DNA of 64,000 bases from Lomentospora prolificans (lineage: Eukaryota; Ascomycota; Sordariomycetes; Microascales; Microascaceae), in contig JARFXM010000007.1 of NCBI GenBank assembly GCA_029532625.1, positions 372,001 to 436,000 of the forward strand, written 5' to 3'. Shown one piece after another: positions 12,227 through 23,572 of this stretch; position 1 is the stretch's first letter; the number at the start of each line of letters is the position of its first letter. The notes below the pieces were generated by a model, which did no database searches, had not been told where the DNA came from, and saw nothing but the letters and a program-made list of their open reading frames with translations. A program made the position numbers and the translations under genes.

Positions 12227-14410
12227 TTACTCCTCATCTTGGGGAAGCTCCTCCTCGTACTCCTCCTCCTCCTCATCAATACCGGCGTCCTGGTATTGCT
12301 GGTACTCGGAAACGAGATCGTTCATGTTGGACTCGGCCTCAGTGAACTCCATCTCGTCCATACCCTCACCAGTGTACCAATGCAAGAAAGCCTTGCGACG
12401 GAACATGAGAGTGAACTGCTCGCCGATACGCTTGAAGAGTTCCTGGATCGCCGTCGAGTTACCGAGGAAGGTGGACGACATCTTAAGGCCGCGAGGAGGA
12501 ATGGAGCAGAGAGCAGTCTGCACGTTGTTGGGGATCCACTCGACGAAGTACGAAGAGTTCTTGCTCTGAACGTTGCGCATCTGGTCCTCGACCTCCTTCA
12601 TGGCGAGCTTACCACGGCTATAAGACGGAAAATTGTTAGCACGGCGTTGATGGCTGAGAAAACAAGGAGTCACAGAAATGAATAGAAACTTACAAGATGG
12701 CAGAGCAGGTGAGGTATCGGCCGTTGCGGAAGTCGGAAGCAGCCATCATGTTCTTGGGGTCGAACATCTGCTGGGTCAACTCGGGCACGCTGACGGCACG
12801 GAAAGAGTGGGCACCACGGCTAGTAAGAGGAGCAAAGCCGACCATGAAGAAGTGAAGACGGGGGAAAGGAACCATGTTGACGGCAATCTTTCGGAGGTCG
12901 GAGTTAAGCTGGCCGGGGAAACGGAGACAGGTGGTGACGCCCGACATGACGGCAGAGACCAAGTGGTTGAGATCACCGTACGAGGGGTGAGACAGCTTGA
13001 GGGTGCGCATGCAGATATCGTAGAGAGCCTCGTTGTCAATGCAGAAGGTCTCGTCAGAGTTCTCAACAAGCTGATGGACGGAGAGGGTGGCGTTGTAGGG
13101 CTCGACAACGGTATCAGAGACCTTGGGCGAGGGGACGACGGAGAAGGTGGCCATCATCCTATCGGGGAACTCCTCGCGGATCTTGGAGATCAAGAGAGTA
13201 CCCATACCGGCACCGGTACCACCACCGAGGGAGTGGGTGATCTGGAAGCCCTGGAGGCAGTCACAGCCCTCAGCCTCACGACGGACGACATCAAGAACCT
13301 GGTCAACAAGCTCGGCACCCTCAGTGTAGTGACCCTTGGCCCAGTTGTTGCCAGCACCGGACTGACCAAAGACGAAGTTGTCGGGACGGAAGAGCTGACC
13401 GAAGGGACCGGCGCGGACAGCATCCATGGTACCGGGCTCAAGATCGACGAGGACGGCGCGAGGAACATACTTGTTTCCAGAAGCCTGTTTGGCGGGGAGG
13501 ACACGCAAAGAAATTAGTATATTCCGCGTCTAGGGTGACGGTGGCACCATCTCAAATTCGGATTTATGGCTCGCTATTCCTAAGAATCGACGCACCTCGT
13601 TGAAGTAAACGCTCATGCGCTCAAGCTGGAGTTCGGATGTTCCATTGTAACTAGAACACGCAGAGGAAAATCAGTATTCCATCGATGTAGTGAGCAAATA
13701 GCAGCCCAATACGCCAAATCACCAGAGGTAAAGGCGGGGGTGGGTGGGAAGCCATACACGCCATTGCTGTCAAGACCGTGCTCGCCGGAAATGGTTTGCC
13801 TGTAAAATCATAAGTATACGATCCATCAAACAAGGTTTCCCCAAATTTATTATATTCGCATCCGTTGCGTGGTCGCGAGTTTCGTCGAAGGGGTTTACAC
13901 ACCAGAAGGCAGCACCAATTTGGTTACCCTAGAAAGGGGGGGAAAAGAGTGTTAGCCCCGCAGACAAGATCCTCTCCCGGAAAGGAAAGAGAAGCAGGGG
14001 GGAGGAGGAAAAGGGTCCTGGGGTTTCCACTTACGCACTGGCCGGTTTGAAGATGAACCTGTCGACGAGAAAAAAGAAAACATGTTAGCAAAACGATACT
14101 TGGGCCATTGGAGGGTTTAATTGACGAGGCTGCATTTCTTCAAGCTGCGTGTCTCGATGCCTCGCGGGCGGGGTTAAATCAGTGCACAAGCCGTTAAAAG
14201 GAGGCAAAGCTTGGACGCGTCGCAAAAACCACCCAACGAGGACACCGCCATATGGCTGCCCAAGACAATCGGGCAATGACGACGGATGAAGAGACGTTTC
14301 CTCGGGTCGAGATATCGCGGCAGAAGTTGGGAGGAGAGGGCCAAAAATACTCGGCCTTTTAACGCCCAAAGTTGGGAAAGGAGGGTACGGCGACTTACGA
14401 TCTCGCGCAT
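12227..14410 (-). CDS. tub2: Beta-tubulin
   Basis: Beta-tubulin pairs with alpha-tubulin in microtubules. Seven exons are read on the minus strand: 14410-14399, 14058-14035, 13928-13903, 13799-13758, 13650-13596, 13484-12694 and 12617-12227, for 446 residues, the standard length. The first exon codes only MREI. The mRNA begins with the autoregulatory MREI peptide, carries the GTP-binding loop GGGTGAGMG (residues 140-148), and ends with the acidic tail EEEYEEELPQDEE. Residues that change in benzimidazole-resistant fungi are in the sensitive state: Tyr50, Phe167, Glu198 and Phe200. Five introns fall in the first 56 codons, as in other filamentous ascomycetes, and most contain GCTAAC branch sites. 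This is the widely used phylogenetic marker and the benzimidazole fungicide target. Confidence 0.98.
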
Positions 14411-16169
14411 GTTTGCGGTTCTGATCTTTCGACTCTTAACAAGAGCGAAGTTCTATTTGATAAAGGTGGGAAAAGGAAAAGGAAGAGCTGATGCTGAGCA
14501 GCTCACGTAGTTATTTCGCCTGGGAGGGTTGAAAAAGGCGGACGGGATGACCGTTGGAAGGAAAAGGGGAGAGAGAGATGGTGGATGAGTGGGTTTGGCT
14601 TCAGGAGGTTCAGAGTTGAGGGTAGAAATTTGTTGATTTTTTTGTTTGGGGTTGAAGATGAAATTGTTCACCGCCACCCGGGGGGGGGAGAGGGGGAGAG
14701 AGGGACCTGCTGGCTGTGGGCGTGCTGGGCTTTGCTGGCCAGCTGTGGGTTGTGGTACGCTATGTAAGGTACCTGGAGCAAATCAAAAGAGGGTGTGTGG
14801 CATCCATGGGCGGATGGATCACTGAGATTTCGGGCCTAGCCTAGGGGGTTACTGAGCTGTACCAGCACCCATTCCGACCTGTAATTTACACATTTACGGA
14901 ACGACCCTAGGTCCTCGTCAGGTACTGGTCTAGTACCCCCCTTCTAGAGGCGTCAGGGGAAGCCGGCAGTAGCGATAGACCGCCATCTCCACCAACACAG
15001 CGCCTCCTTCCACTACAAGAGCCTGCTCGCTCCAGGGTGCTCCTGCCCAAGAGGGGAACTATCCAAGCCCAGTGACCCGATCACCGGCGACTCGAAATAC
15101 ACCCGTGGTACCAATCGTTTGATAGGGACCAACGGAGGACCCTCTTATTGTGCTGCCTGGACCACATCAACACCACCTCCACCCAATGTCAACCCGCTCT
15201 CCTGCCCGTGAAGCTCCGTACCCACTGGTACCCCGCTTGTTTACCAACCGTGGCCCGTGCCCCACACTATCTGGTCTGTAATTGGCAAGAAAGAGCTTGA
15301 ATCCTTGTGCCAGGCACCTGCCCAGATCACGGATGACGGGTCCCTGCGATAAACCCTTGCCAGCCAACAATTCCGGCCAGCGGGTTTGACCTGGAGGGAA
15401 GGGTTCTCCCTAAGACTTCCGAGAGACAGTCGTCAAATCAACCGGGGCCGATCCTCTCTGACGACACCAAACACGTTGGGGGTTTGAAGAAACGGATTAG
15501 GGTATCCATGGCACGAGGATGAAGGAGAAGGGGTAATAGAGAACACGCCGTGTCGTGTGCAGCATTGAAATACGTACCCGTTGAGGTGTCAGGACACAGC
15601 GATCCGTGTGTGCTGATTGAGAGATACAATGGCCATTGATTGGGACCTTTGAATTACAGCCAATCTTAATTCTCGAAAGATCGCTGCCTATCAGAATATT
15701 TAGCGCTGTTTTTGGTCCCACTATTGGCTGGCCATCCCGGATCCCTGGCCCCGAAAGGGTAAGAGTGTGGGGGAATGAGTGGTTAAGCACCGGTGGTCAG
15801 TTGCCAACACTTGTTCACGTATTCGGCAAAGCTCTCCCATGTCAGCTTTCCTCAACAGGTCAGATGGTGGTCTTGGGAGGAGATCATCACAGGCAGGGAG
15901 GGGATTGAGCTCTTCATTACCGAAAAGTTTCAGGCTTTCGCCAACATTTGAAGGTGCTTGGATTTCGTCAAGCGATAGGGGCAATGGGATTTGACTAATC
16001 CTATGTCGCGAGGCGTTGGCTACCACTGTAGCCCTTCGGGACAGTGTCGAGAGCTTCACCACGTTTCCAAGGCCCACCTGCGCACATGGCGAAGCTCATT
16101 TAAGCCTCAGCCGGGGCGCCGAGCTGAACTTTCTTCTGTTTTATGTACAAGTCTCTTATCCCCCAGTAT
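14411..16169. other. TUB2 promoter and GCN20 3' region
   Basis: The segment to about 14760 is the upstream region of TUB2 and includes a run of nine G near 14681. From there to 16169 only short, unrecognised open frames occur. No repeat or RNA gene is apparent. Confidence 0.5.
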
Positions 16170-18548
16170 CTAATGCTTCTTCACTACACCCGCTGCATCC
16201 GCTTGTGCAGTGATCCTCTTCTTATACTCATTGACATCTCCAGGGAAGTGCTCAATTGTTCCGTTATCACACACCCACAAGGACGTGCACACGTTCTGGA
16301 GCAGCGTCACGTCGTGGGACACCATCACCACACCTCCCTGGAAGTTCTTGAGCGCTTCCGCCAAGGCATCCATAGCTTCGATATCCAAATGATTAGAAGG
16401 CTCGTCAAGAACCAAGATGTGCGGGTTGGTCAGCGCAAGACAGGCAAAAGCGACACGCGACTTCTGACCTCCAGAGAGCAAGCCCATCTTTTGGAGACCC
16501 GTGGTTCCAGTAATACCAAACGCACCGAGTTGACGGCGGTATTCCTCGTCCGTCTTACCGGGATAAGTCTTGGCCATGAAAGAAACTGCACTCGTTGATA
16601 AGTCGAGAGCGTCTACATGGTGCTGGGCGAAGAATCCTATCCTCAGTCGGGAGTGCTGTGACATGAGACCAGAAAGCGGCGAAAGCTTTCCAATCAGAAG
16701 CTTCAGAGCCGTTGTCTTACCTGCACCGTTGGGACCAACGATACCAATACGAGAATCCAACTGCACATCAAGGTCGACATTCTTGAGCAAAATTTTATCC
16801 TTAGAGTAACCAAAGGTGACGTCCGTCATCTGTACGATAGGAGGGGATAGCTTTTCAACATCGGGGAACTGGAAGTGGACGCTGTATTCTGTCTCCGGGG
16901 GTTCCAGAACCGGCATGCGCTCAAGCTTCTTGATACGTGACTGTGCTTCCGACGATTTGGCAGCGTTGTACCTGAACTTGTCGATAAACGTTTGGAGATG
17001 TTGCCTCTCAGCCATCTGCTTCTCGTATTCACGCTTGGCCGTCTTCTTGCGCTCCTCTTTCGTGGCATAGAAGGTATCAAAATTGGCTCCCCTGTAGTAA
17101 TCGAGTCTCATGGAGTGCTGGTGAACAATATCCGTCGCGACTTCGTTGAGGAAAGCTCTGTCGTGACTGACTACCAAGACGGTGTTGGGGTAGGTTTGTA
17201 GGTAATTAGAAAGGAAAGTAATCGATGGGACGTCCAACATGTTTGACGGTTCGTCGAGCAAAAGGAGATCAGGCTCGCAGAACAGCGCTCTCGCAAGAGC
17301 CAAACGCATCCTCCAACCACCGGAGAAGGTCTTGGTGGCAAACTGTTGGCGCTCTGGAGAGAAACCGAGACCGGCAAGAATGCTGGCAGCTCTGGGTTCC
17401 GCCTTGTCCGATTCCATCTCTGCAAGCTTAGCCTGGATATCTCCGAGTTTTTGATCGAGGGTATCACGGTCTTGATCGAGCTTTGCGGCATCGGCGGACG
17501 TGTCTGCCAAGGGTGCGCGCTGCTGCTCGATCTCTGCGAGACGGGTGGTGAGTTCCTAAAGGAAGCGATGTGAGCATGACGGAGGGAGTAGGGCGGCAAC
17601 TATGTAACAATGTAGAGAAACTTACGCTCTGTTCTCTAAGCAACACTTTCCTCCAAACGTCTGCATCGAGGACGGCTTGCAGCGCTGGTGTGTCGTCACC
17701 CGTGATCTACCCGGCCATTAGTGACTAGAGATTCTCAAATGCATGGGGATAGGACGTACCTCTTGTTCAACGTGGAGAATAGAGATATGGGTAGGAATAG
17801 GAAGTTCTCGCTTGGACAGAGCGCGAAGAAGTGTCGATTTACCAACACCGTTGTTACCAACAAGACCATAACGATGACCATGTGCAAGAGTAAGGTTGGT
17901 GTCGGTGAGAATCCTGACTCCACCAATCGATACATCGATGTTGTCAAGCTTGATATCCTTTGATTTGTTCTGACCCTGGCCAGATCCTAGCTGCAAGGGG
18001 TTGACAGCCATGTAAAACTCTTCGTAGGATTGCGTGCTCTCAGGCTGGTTGAGCAAGCGAGAAGCCTCGTACTCGACAGTCTTGAACGTCTTCTTCTGCT
18101 GCTTAGCCGCAATCTTCCTCTCGGCCTTTTCAAGCTTCTTCCTGTCGACCTTGGACTCGACCTTCCGGGCATTGGCAGACTCCAGATCTACGCCGCCCGT
18201 GGAGACGGCCAGGGTAGAGGACATGTTTCGTTGCGAGCTGACCTGGATCGTCTGATCCAGTCTCCTAGCGACTGACGGCCCTCGACGCTCGCTGCCGTTG
18301 GCCGCCGAATATTTGTCCACCCATTTGTCCACGAGCGCCTTGATCTTAGCCTCTATGGCGGGAGTAGACTGTCCCGAGGCGGATAGCAGGATCTCGGCAA
18401 CCGCCTCTGCGGCCTCCGCTAGAGGCGAGGAGTTGGCCGCTTCATCTTCCTCGGACCAGACAGTGGACGCATGAGTAAGAAACCCCACGGAATACTCCGA
18501 GATGATCGGGTCAATGTTGGGAATAATGCTTCTGATTTCCGTCTCCAT
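16170..18548 (-). CDS. GCN20: ABC-F ATPase Gcn20, activator of the Gcn2 kinase
   Basis: Gcn20 works with Gcn1 on ribosomes to activate the eIF2-alpha kinase Gcn2 during amino-acid starvation. Exons are 18548-17760, 17706-17626 and 17555-16170, giving 751 residues, as in yeast (752). The start METEIRSIIPNIDPIISEYSV fits the Gcn1-binding N-terminal domain of the family. There is no membrane domain. The first ATP-binding cassette has Walker A GNNGVGKST (about 231-239), signature FSGGWRMR (about 367) and Walker B LLLLDEPSN ending near 395. The second has GPNGAGKTT (564-572), LSGGQ (650-654) and LVLDEPSNHLD. All catalytic motifs are intact. An in-frame ATG further upstream at 18635 also exists, but the family start is 18548; no ATG lies between it and 18630 in the leader. 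Confidence 0.97.
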
Positions 18549-19414
18549 GTTTATGGATGGAATATCGACTAAGCTTAGTTTGGGTGAAGTTGTGAAGGCT
18601 TCTCGAGATATATCTCCAGCAATCTTTGATATCAAAAATCAAGAAAAGTCAGTAAAGGGGTCGGAAATTTCAAATATCCGTTCCCACGCCTTGGATCCAA
18701 ATAAAAGACCCTGCGAACCTGATATCTAGCCTTCAACACCAATATTCACAGCTTCTTCAAACCCCACGAGAATATCTTGGTAGTGGCGGGGCACCATCCC
18801 GAGTCATCAGTGACAGTCACGTGAAAAGATACCACGCAGCTGGCACCTGTCCGGCTCAGAACCTCCAGACGTTCTCGCGTGCAATATCTCTTCCTGAGGC
18901 CACATCTTGGGTCGTCGAAAGTCGATCCTTGCACGGACCAGTCTGTCGGGTCATGACAGGTGCCCGGCTATGTCAAAAACTCAATTAAAGACACCCCCAC
19001 CGTTCAGCTAAGTCATGATTTTTGGCAGCCAAACCGCCCTGATAACGACATACCCACAAGCCAGGCAAGCAGGGAGCTCCCGTTGGCGTCAGCGAGTGTC
19101 CTTCCATCGCCGTACAGGTTTACGAAACTTTTAAGAATGCTCATGCGGGCGTTCCTATCCAAACCTCTTCGCCAAGAATCCGGTTCGAAGGGAAAGGTTG
19201 ATGAAGCCAGATTTGGAAATAAAAAGCTCTCATACTTACGTATCGCTCTCTTGGTGTGTACGCAGACGGGCGTAAGGAGACAGCGCCTGGAAACTCGGAG
19301 TCCAGCGACGCGTTCAAAAAGGGCTAGAGACCCCGAAGCTTCTCCCAGAAATCTGGAGAATTGCGGGATGTGGTGGCCCATCCACTACTGTACTGCAACC
19401 CCGTATCACCAAAA

Positions 19415-19714
19415 ATGTACCTCTTTGGCGCCACTCTAAAACCGATGCTTCCAAGGCAGAGGGAGAGGTTTCCTAGGGATATCCTTGAAATCCGGGAAAG
19501 CAGAGCTGGCTGGCACCGCCAGACCGAATTGCTATTAGCATCTAATTGGCTCTCAGCAAACTATCCGTACTTCGACAAAGGGATTTTCATCAACTCGGCG
19601 CACATAGCCCCGCCTCTTCGACTGCAACTCGAAGCCCTGGAAAAAGAGGGAATATATGCGAGGAAGGCGTCGTCGGCAGACGAAGACTTGGTCAGAAGAC
19701 TCGGCTTGGGCTAG
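19415..19714 (+). CDS. Possible small hypothetical protein or exon fragment (weak)
   Basis: A 99-codon frame starts at ATG 19415 and ends in a charged helical stretch (LQLEALEKEGIYARKASSAD followed by EDLVRRLGLG and TAG). The C-terminal third reads more like protein than most frames in this region. A nearby minus-strand segment (about 19239-19310) also reads plausibly and ends at a strong GTAAGTATG donor. I recognise no family for either, and both could be chance. Confidence 0.15.
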   Translation: MYLFGATLKPMLPRQRERFPRDILEIRESRAGWHRQTELLLASNWLSANYPYFDKGIFINSAHIAPPLRLQLEALEKEGIYARKASSADEDLVRRLGLG

Positions 19715-21613
19715 GCTAGTATCGTGGGAACGAAAAAGCAAGAAAGAAATCCAATTGACGACGTGTAGCCCCACGAAGAGTACACGAAATCCCGCGACAT
19801 GATTACATTTTCCCAGAAATTTCCTGCATATGCTTGAACCTATTGGATCTAGTTCCACTCACAGTTATTCCTCCGAGACACCCAGGAGAGTCTCGCAAGT
19901 TGAAAGCTGTGAAAGTGGCGGGCTGGTGCTTCTGAAACCAACAGAGCAGCACGCAACTGGAGGCCCAAAGAGCCGAAACTGGAGGACAAAAATAAGGAAA
20001 CGGAAAAAAGAAAAAAAAAAAATTGCAAAATGCTACGCTATGCAGACAAGAGCCCGCGCCGGAGAGCGAACCCCGGACGAATAGGGAAGCAGAGTCACGG
20101 AGAATACCACCCACGCAACCCTGGTCCAAAGCTTCTCTTTCACGCGTCAGACGCGATACGTAGGGCGGGGTAACAAGATCGCGAAAAAAAGACGTGGACA
20201 CCGAGGACAGGGGGGAGAAGGGAGGGATTCCGCGCCTTGGATGAATTAAAGGTTGCTCCCCTCTTGTGTCAGCCAATCGATGCGTGTTCCGAGGAAGTTG
20301 TTCCAAGTGGCATCTCCTGACGACGCGAGAATGGGCAGAATGCCCGTTCCCTGAATCCCCTGGCCAATCTGATCCCGTACTTTTCCTCAGGGAGGATTGT
20401 TCTCCCTCCGTGGCAAACTGGCGGTGGGGGCTCGTCAAACGGTCAGAAGAAGATGGCTTATTACCAGCCTGTAGCCTGGCGAAGGGGGAAGTAGCAGGCT
20501 GGCGAAGGGGTGAGTAATCTCTTGGATCAGACACAGAAAAGGTCGAGAAGCAGTTGGAAGAAAGCCACAAAATGAGGCACCCTTGTACCAGCATTCGTGC
20601 CCGAGCGCTAATATGACTGACCATCAGCGCCTCCGAACTGGCAAAAGCCAGCCGCCCTCGAGCCTGCGGCCAGGATCGTTCCTAATTAGGGAGTTCTCTC
20701 ATCCTGTAACAAGCTAAGCGTTGAACTCGAGCTTGGTTCGGGTTGTTCTTTTACCCGTTATATCGAGATCAGGTTTAAAATCTGAATACGACGCAAATGG
20801 GCGTAGCGCCGCCACCTCACCCTTCATTACTCCTTACCCTGGCTTCCCGTTCACCAGTGCCACGATTACTCCGTACAGAATTTCCATTGTTAGATGCACA
20901 CCGCGGCGACATGGCGGTTCGTTTCTCCTCGAGTTACCTACCTAAGTGGATCTCAAAATTCTTTGAAAAAGACTCTAGTCAGCACCAATGTGTGATGGCG
21001 CCATGTTCAACGGCATCATCCTTCCCAGACACTCCCTGCATAGGTAAGATATGATCTCTTCTTGGTCAAGAATTGCAGAGAGGGGCCCAGGGCTGGGCAT
21101 CTCATTGGACCAGGCTCAGAGTAGCTTAGCTGGATGCAAGGAATTTGGGCATCCGTCAGCACGCCACACGAGCATCCTGAGCTTGCTCGGCTGGAGGTGG
21201 GACAGACACCGTCGTCCGCAGCGGTCCGACGGATTCTCTCAAGCTGGAGCTGTCTCCGGCTGCCGTATGATGTATTACCCGTAGGCCTATACATCATCTA
21301 GGCGCATACACACACGCCAGTTTGCTTTCCCCTTCAGGCCAGAACCCGTCGGTACCGAGACTTACGATGTAGTGCACAACACAACTCTGGTGTATCCTAC
21401 CACCGCGCCTTTGTGACCCGAGCCAAAAGAAGGCGCCGAGCCGGACACGGCGCCTCAGCTTATCCCAGATGCCTCCCACCAGGCTAGGTAGAAGCTCGCC
21501 CCATCTGATGCAAAAGCCATGCATTTAATATCTCTAGGCCTTCAGTGCAACTGGTCAACCAATCTTCCTCCCTCTCCCGCCCCAGCCCTTTCTTTTCTTT
21601 TCCTTTAACTCGT

Positions 21614-21626
21614 CCCCCCCCCCCCC
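21614..21626 (+). repeat. Poly-C run of 13
   Basis: Thirteen consecutive C followed by a short ACACAC stretch, in the gene-free segment. Confidence 0.85.
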
Positions 21627-23555
21627 ACACACGGGCGAAGATGAGGTGGGAGAAACACACATACAAATCATCCCCTAGTACTATGTTACCTTGTTTCCAG
21701 AAGAGTGATCGTCCATAAGGGGGAAAACTCGTTGCCCGAACTAGGATCGACTTTCGGCAGGTAGAAATAGCTCTCATTCTAGCCTGCACCACTGGTCCCT
21801 GATTAGGAAGGTTCGCCACGGGCTGCTGTATAATATAACCTGGACATGCCAGGTTCATCTATTTCCATCAAGGCCACGTTCTGTTAGAACCAACCTAATA
21901 TCAAAAGAACGCACTCGGCGAAGAGCAAAAAAATAATAATAAAAATAAAAAAAGCCAGAGTGGGCCTTTTTGACTCCCGGATGACTCCACAGTGACATTT
22001 TAGCCATGGTGATAAGAAAACCACAGACCAGGAGGTGTGGACGAACAGACACCTCTTACATCGGAGGATTCGAGCCTATTACCGGTCCTCGAACCAGCTG
22101 GCTTAGGCGTTGGCATACGCATAGGCTCCACCACCGGAGAGATCTTGCCCCGGAAAACAGAATAAGGAAAACGGAAAGAAAAAAAGAAAAGAAAAAAAAA
22201 AGGTAAAAAGCGCAAACAGCGCCCATCCGCATCGTGAGCTGTGGAGAAGGATGCAGCAGGCTGCTTGATGGGCGTACATTGGGACGCAAAGCATGCCCTG
22301 GAAGGTGCCCTTCTCGATCGATGCTGCAGCCCGTGTTTCGTTTTGCTTGAGCCGGCCGAGCCCTCCCGATCCGACGCTCTCCGTCTATTTTCTCGCTCTC
22401 TCCCTTGGACGAAAGATCCTCCTCAGGAGTGGCCCGGCTGGAGGCTAAAACGCGATTCATTTTTACGAGTTCGCGAACCAGGCTTTCTAGAGAGCGCCCC
22501 TACAGAACGAGGGCCCTGCTTGGGGATTGCTATGCTTCATGAGGAAGATAAACCCATCTTTTAACATGCCGGAATAAGTTCGAAACAGGGTGCTATACCT
22601 CCCGGTTTGGTTGGCGAGCCGGGTTTGACTCCTACTTGACTCTTCGGCATTACAATCATCCATAGTGATGGCTTTTTTTTTCTCTTACATAGAATGAAAA
22701 AAGAAACGGCTCCTTGGGTTTATTGGATGATTCGCCCGATAGTGGGATGACCTCTGGCCTTTCCCTTCCTTCCCAGGACCCGAGTGATGGTGCAACTTTT
22801 TGGTGTCATCGTGTCCGTTTTCGTACAGTGGCATCACGCTTGGATAGTCGCGGGAACCGCTCTTCCATTAACCTAGGTTGAGCTATAGTTGCGTGGCCGG
22901 CTCATTTAGGTTCTCCCTTCTGAATGCATCTTCCCCAACTATGCATGCTGGGGTTATGCGTCGTGCCCTACTTGTAACAGCAACACATGCGGCGCAACTG
23001 CCAGCAAGCTGTGGAAAGACAAGAAGGAAAGGATTTGCAGGACGGGCAGAGGCCAGCCAGGCAAAAGGACGAGCCCACCAAAAAAGGCTTGGAAGGGCCA
23101 AATTGGCCGAGGTTGCAGCGCATCCTGACATCCCAGACAATCGTAACCGCGGGAGCGTATGAGCCGGAAATAGCGGGGTGCTAAGCAGGGGAAGCAAGGA
23201 ATACGACGGTAGTAATAGTATATGTTTTATCAACGAAGTTGTTTAGGGTCCGCGAGGCCCATGAAGAAGAAGCCTACTCTCTCTAGGTCATCCTGGTGCT
23301 ATATCTGCTTCTGGAGCCTTGGCCAAACGATTGTTCGCCTGAGAAGCGATAGTAGTTTCTTTCCTCGCGGTTTGCCGCCGCCCGGGGGGGGGAAGGTATT
23401 ACAGAGGAGATATGTGCTGAGAAGGTTGCAGCTGTTGGCGGCGGAAATGCTGGCTCACCTTTCGTTGCCGCTGATATTCCGCAGCACCCGGTGAGACCAG
23501 GTCTGTATCGGGGTACCAGGACCTCAGGAGGTGAGAGGTATCTAAACCTCTGGTA

Positions 23556-23572
23556 TGTGTGTGTGTGTGTGT
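23556..23572 (+). repeat. (TG)n microsatellite
   Basis: Eight and a half TG dinucleotides in the gene-free segment. Confidence 0.9.

Noticed and set aside
12678..13517. 279-codon plus-strand open frame
   Set aside because: It is the antisense shadow of the large beta-tubulin exon.
19803..20624. 273-codon minus-strand open frame in the gene-free segment
   Set aside because: It passes through a poly-A tract that encodes a Phe run, has no domain and overlaps other random frames.
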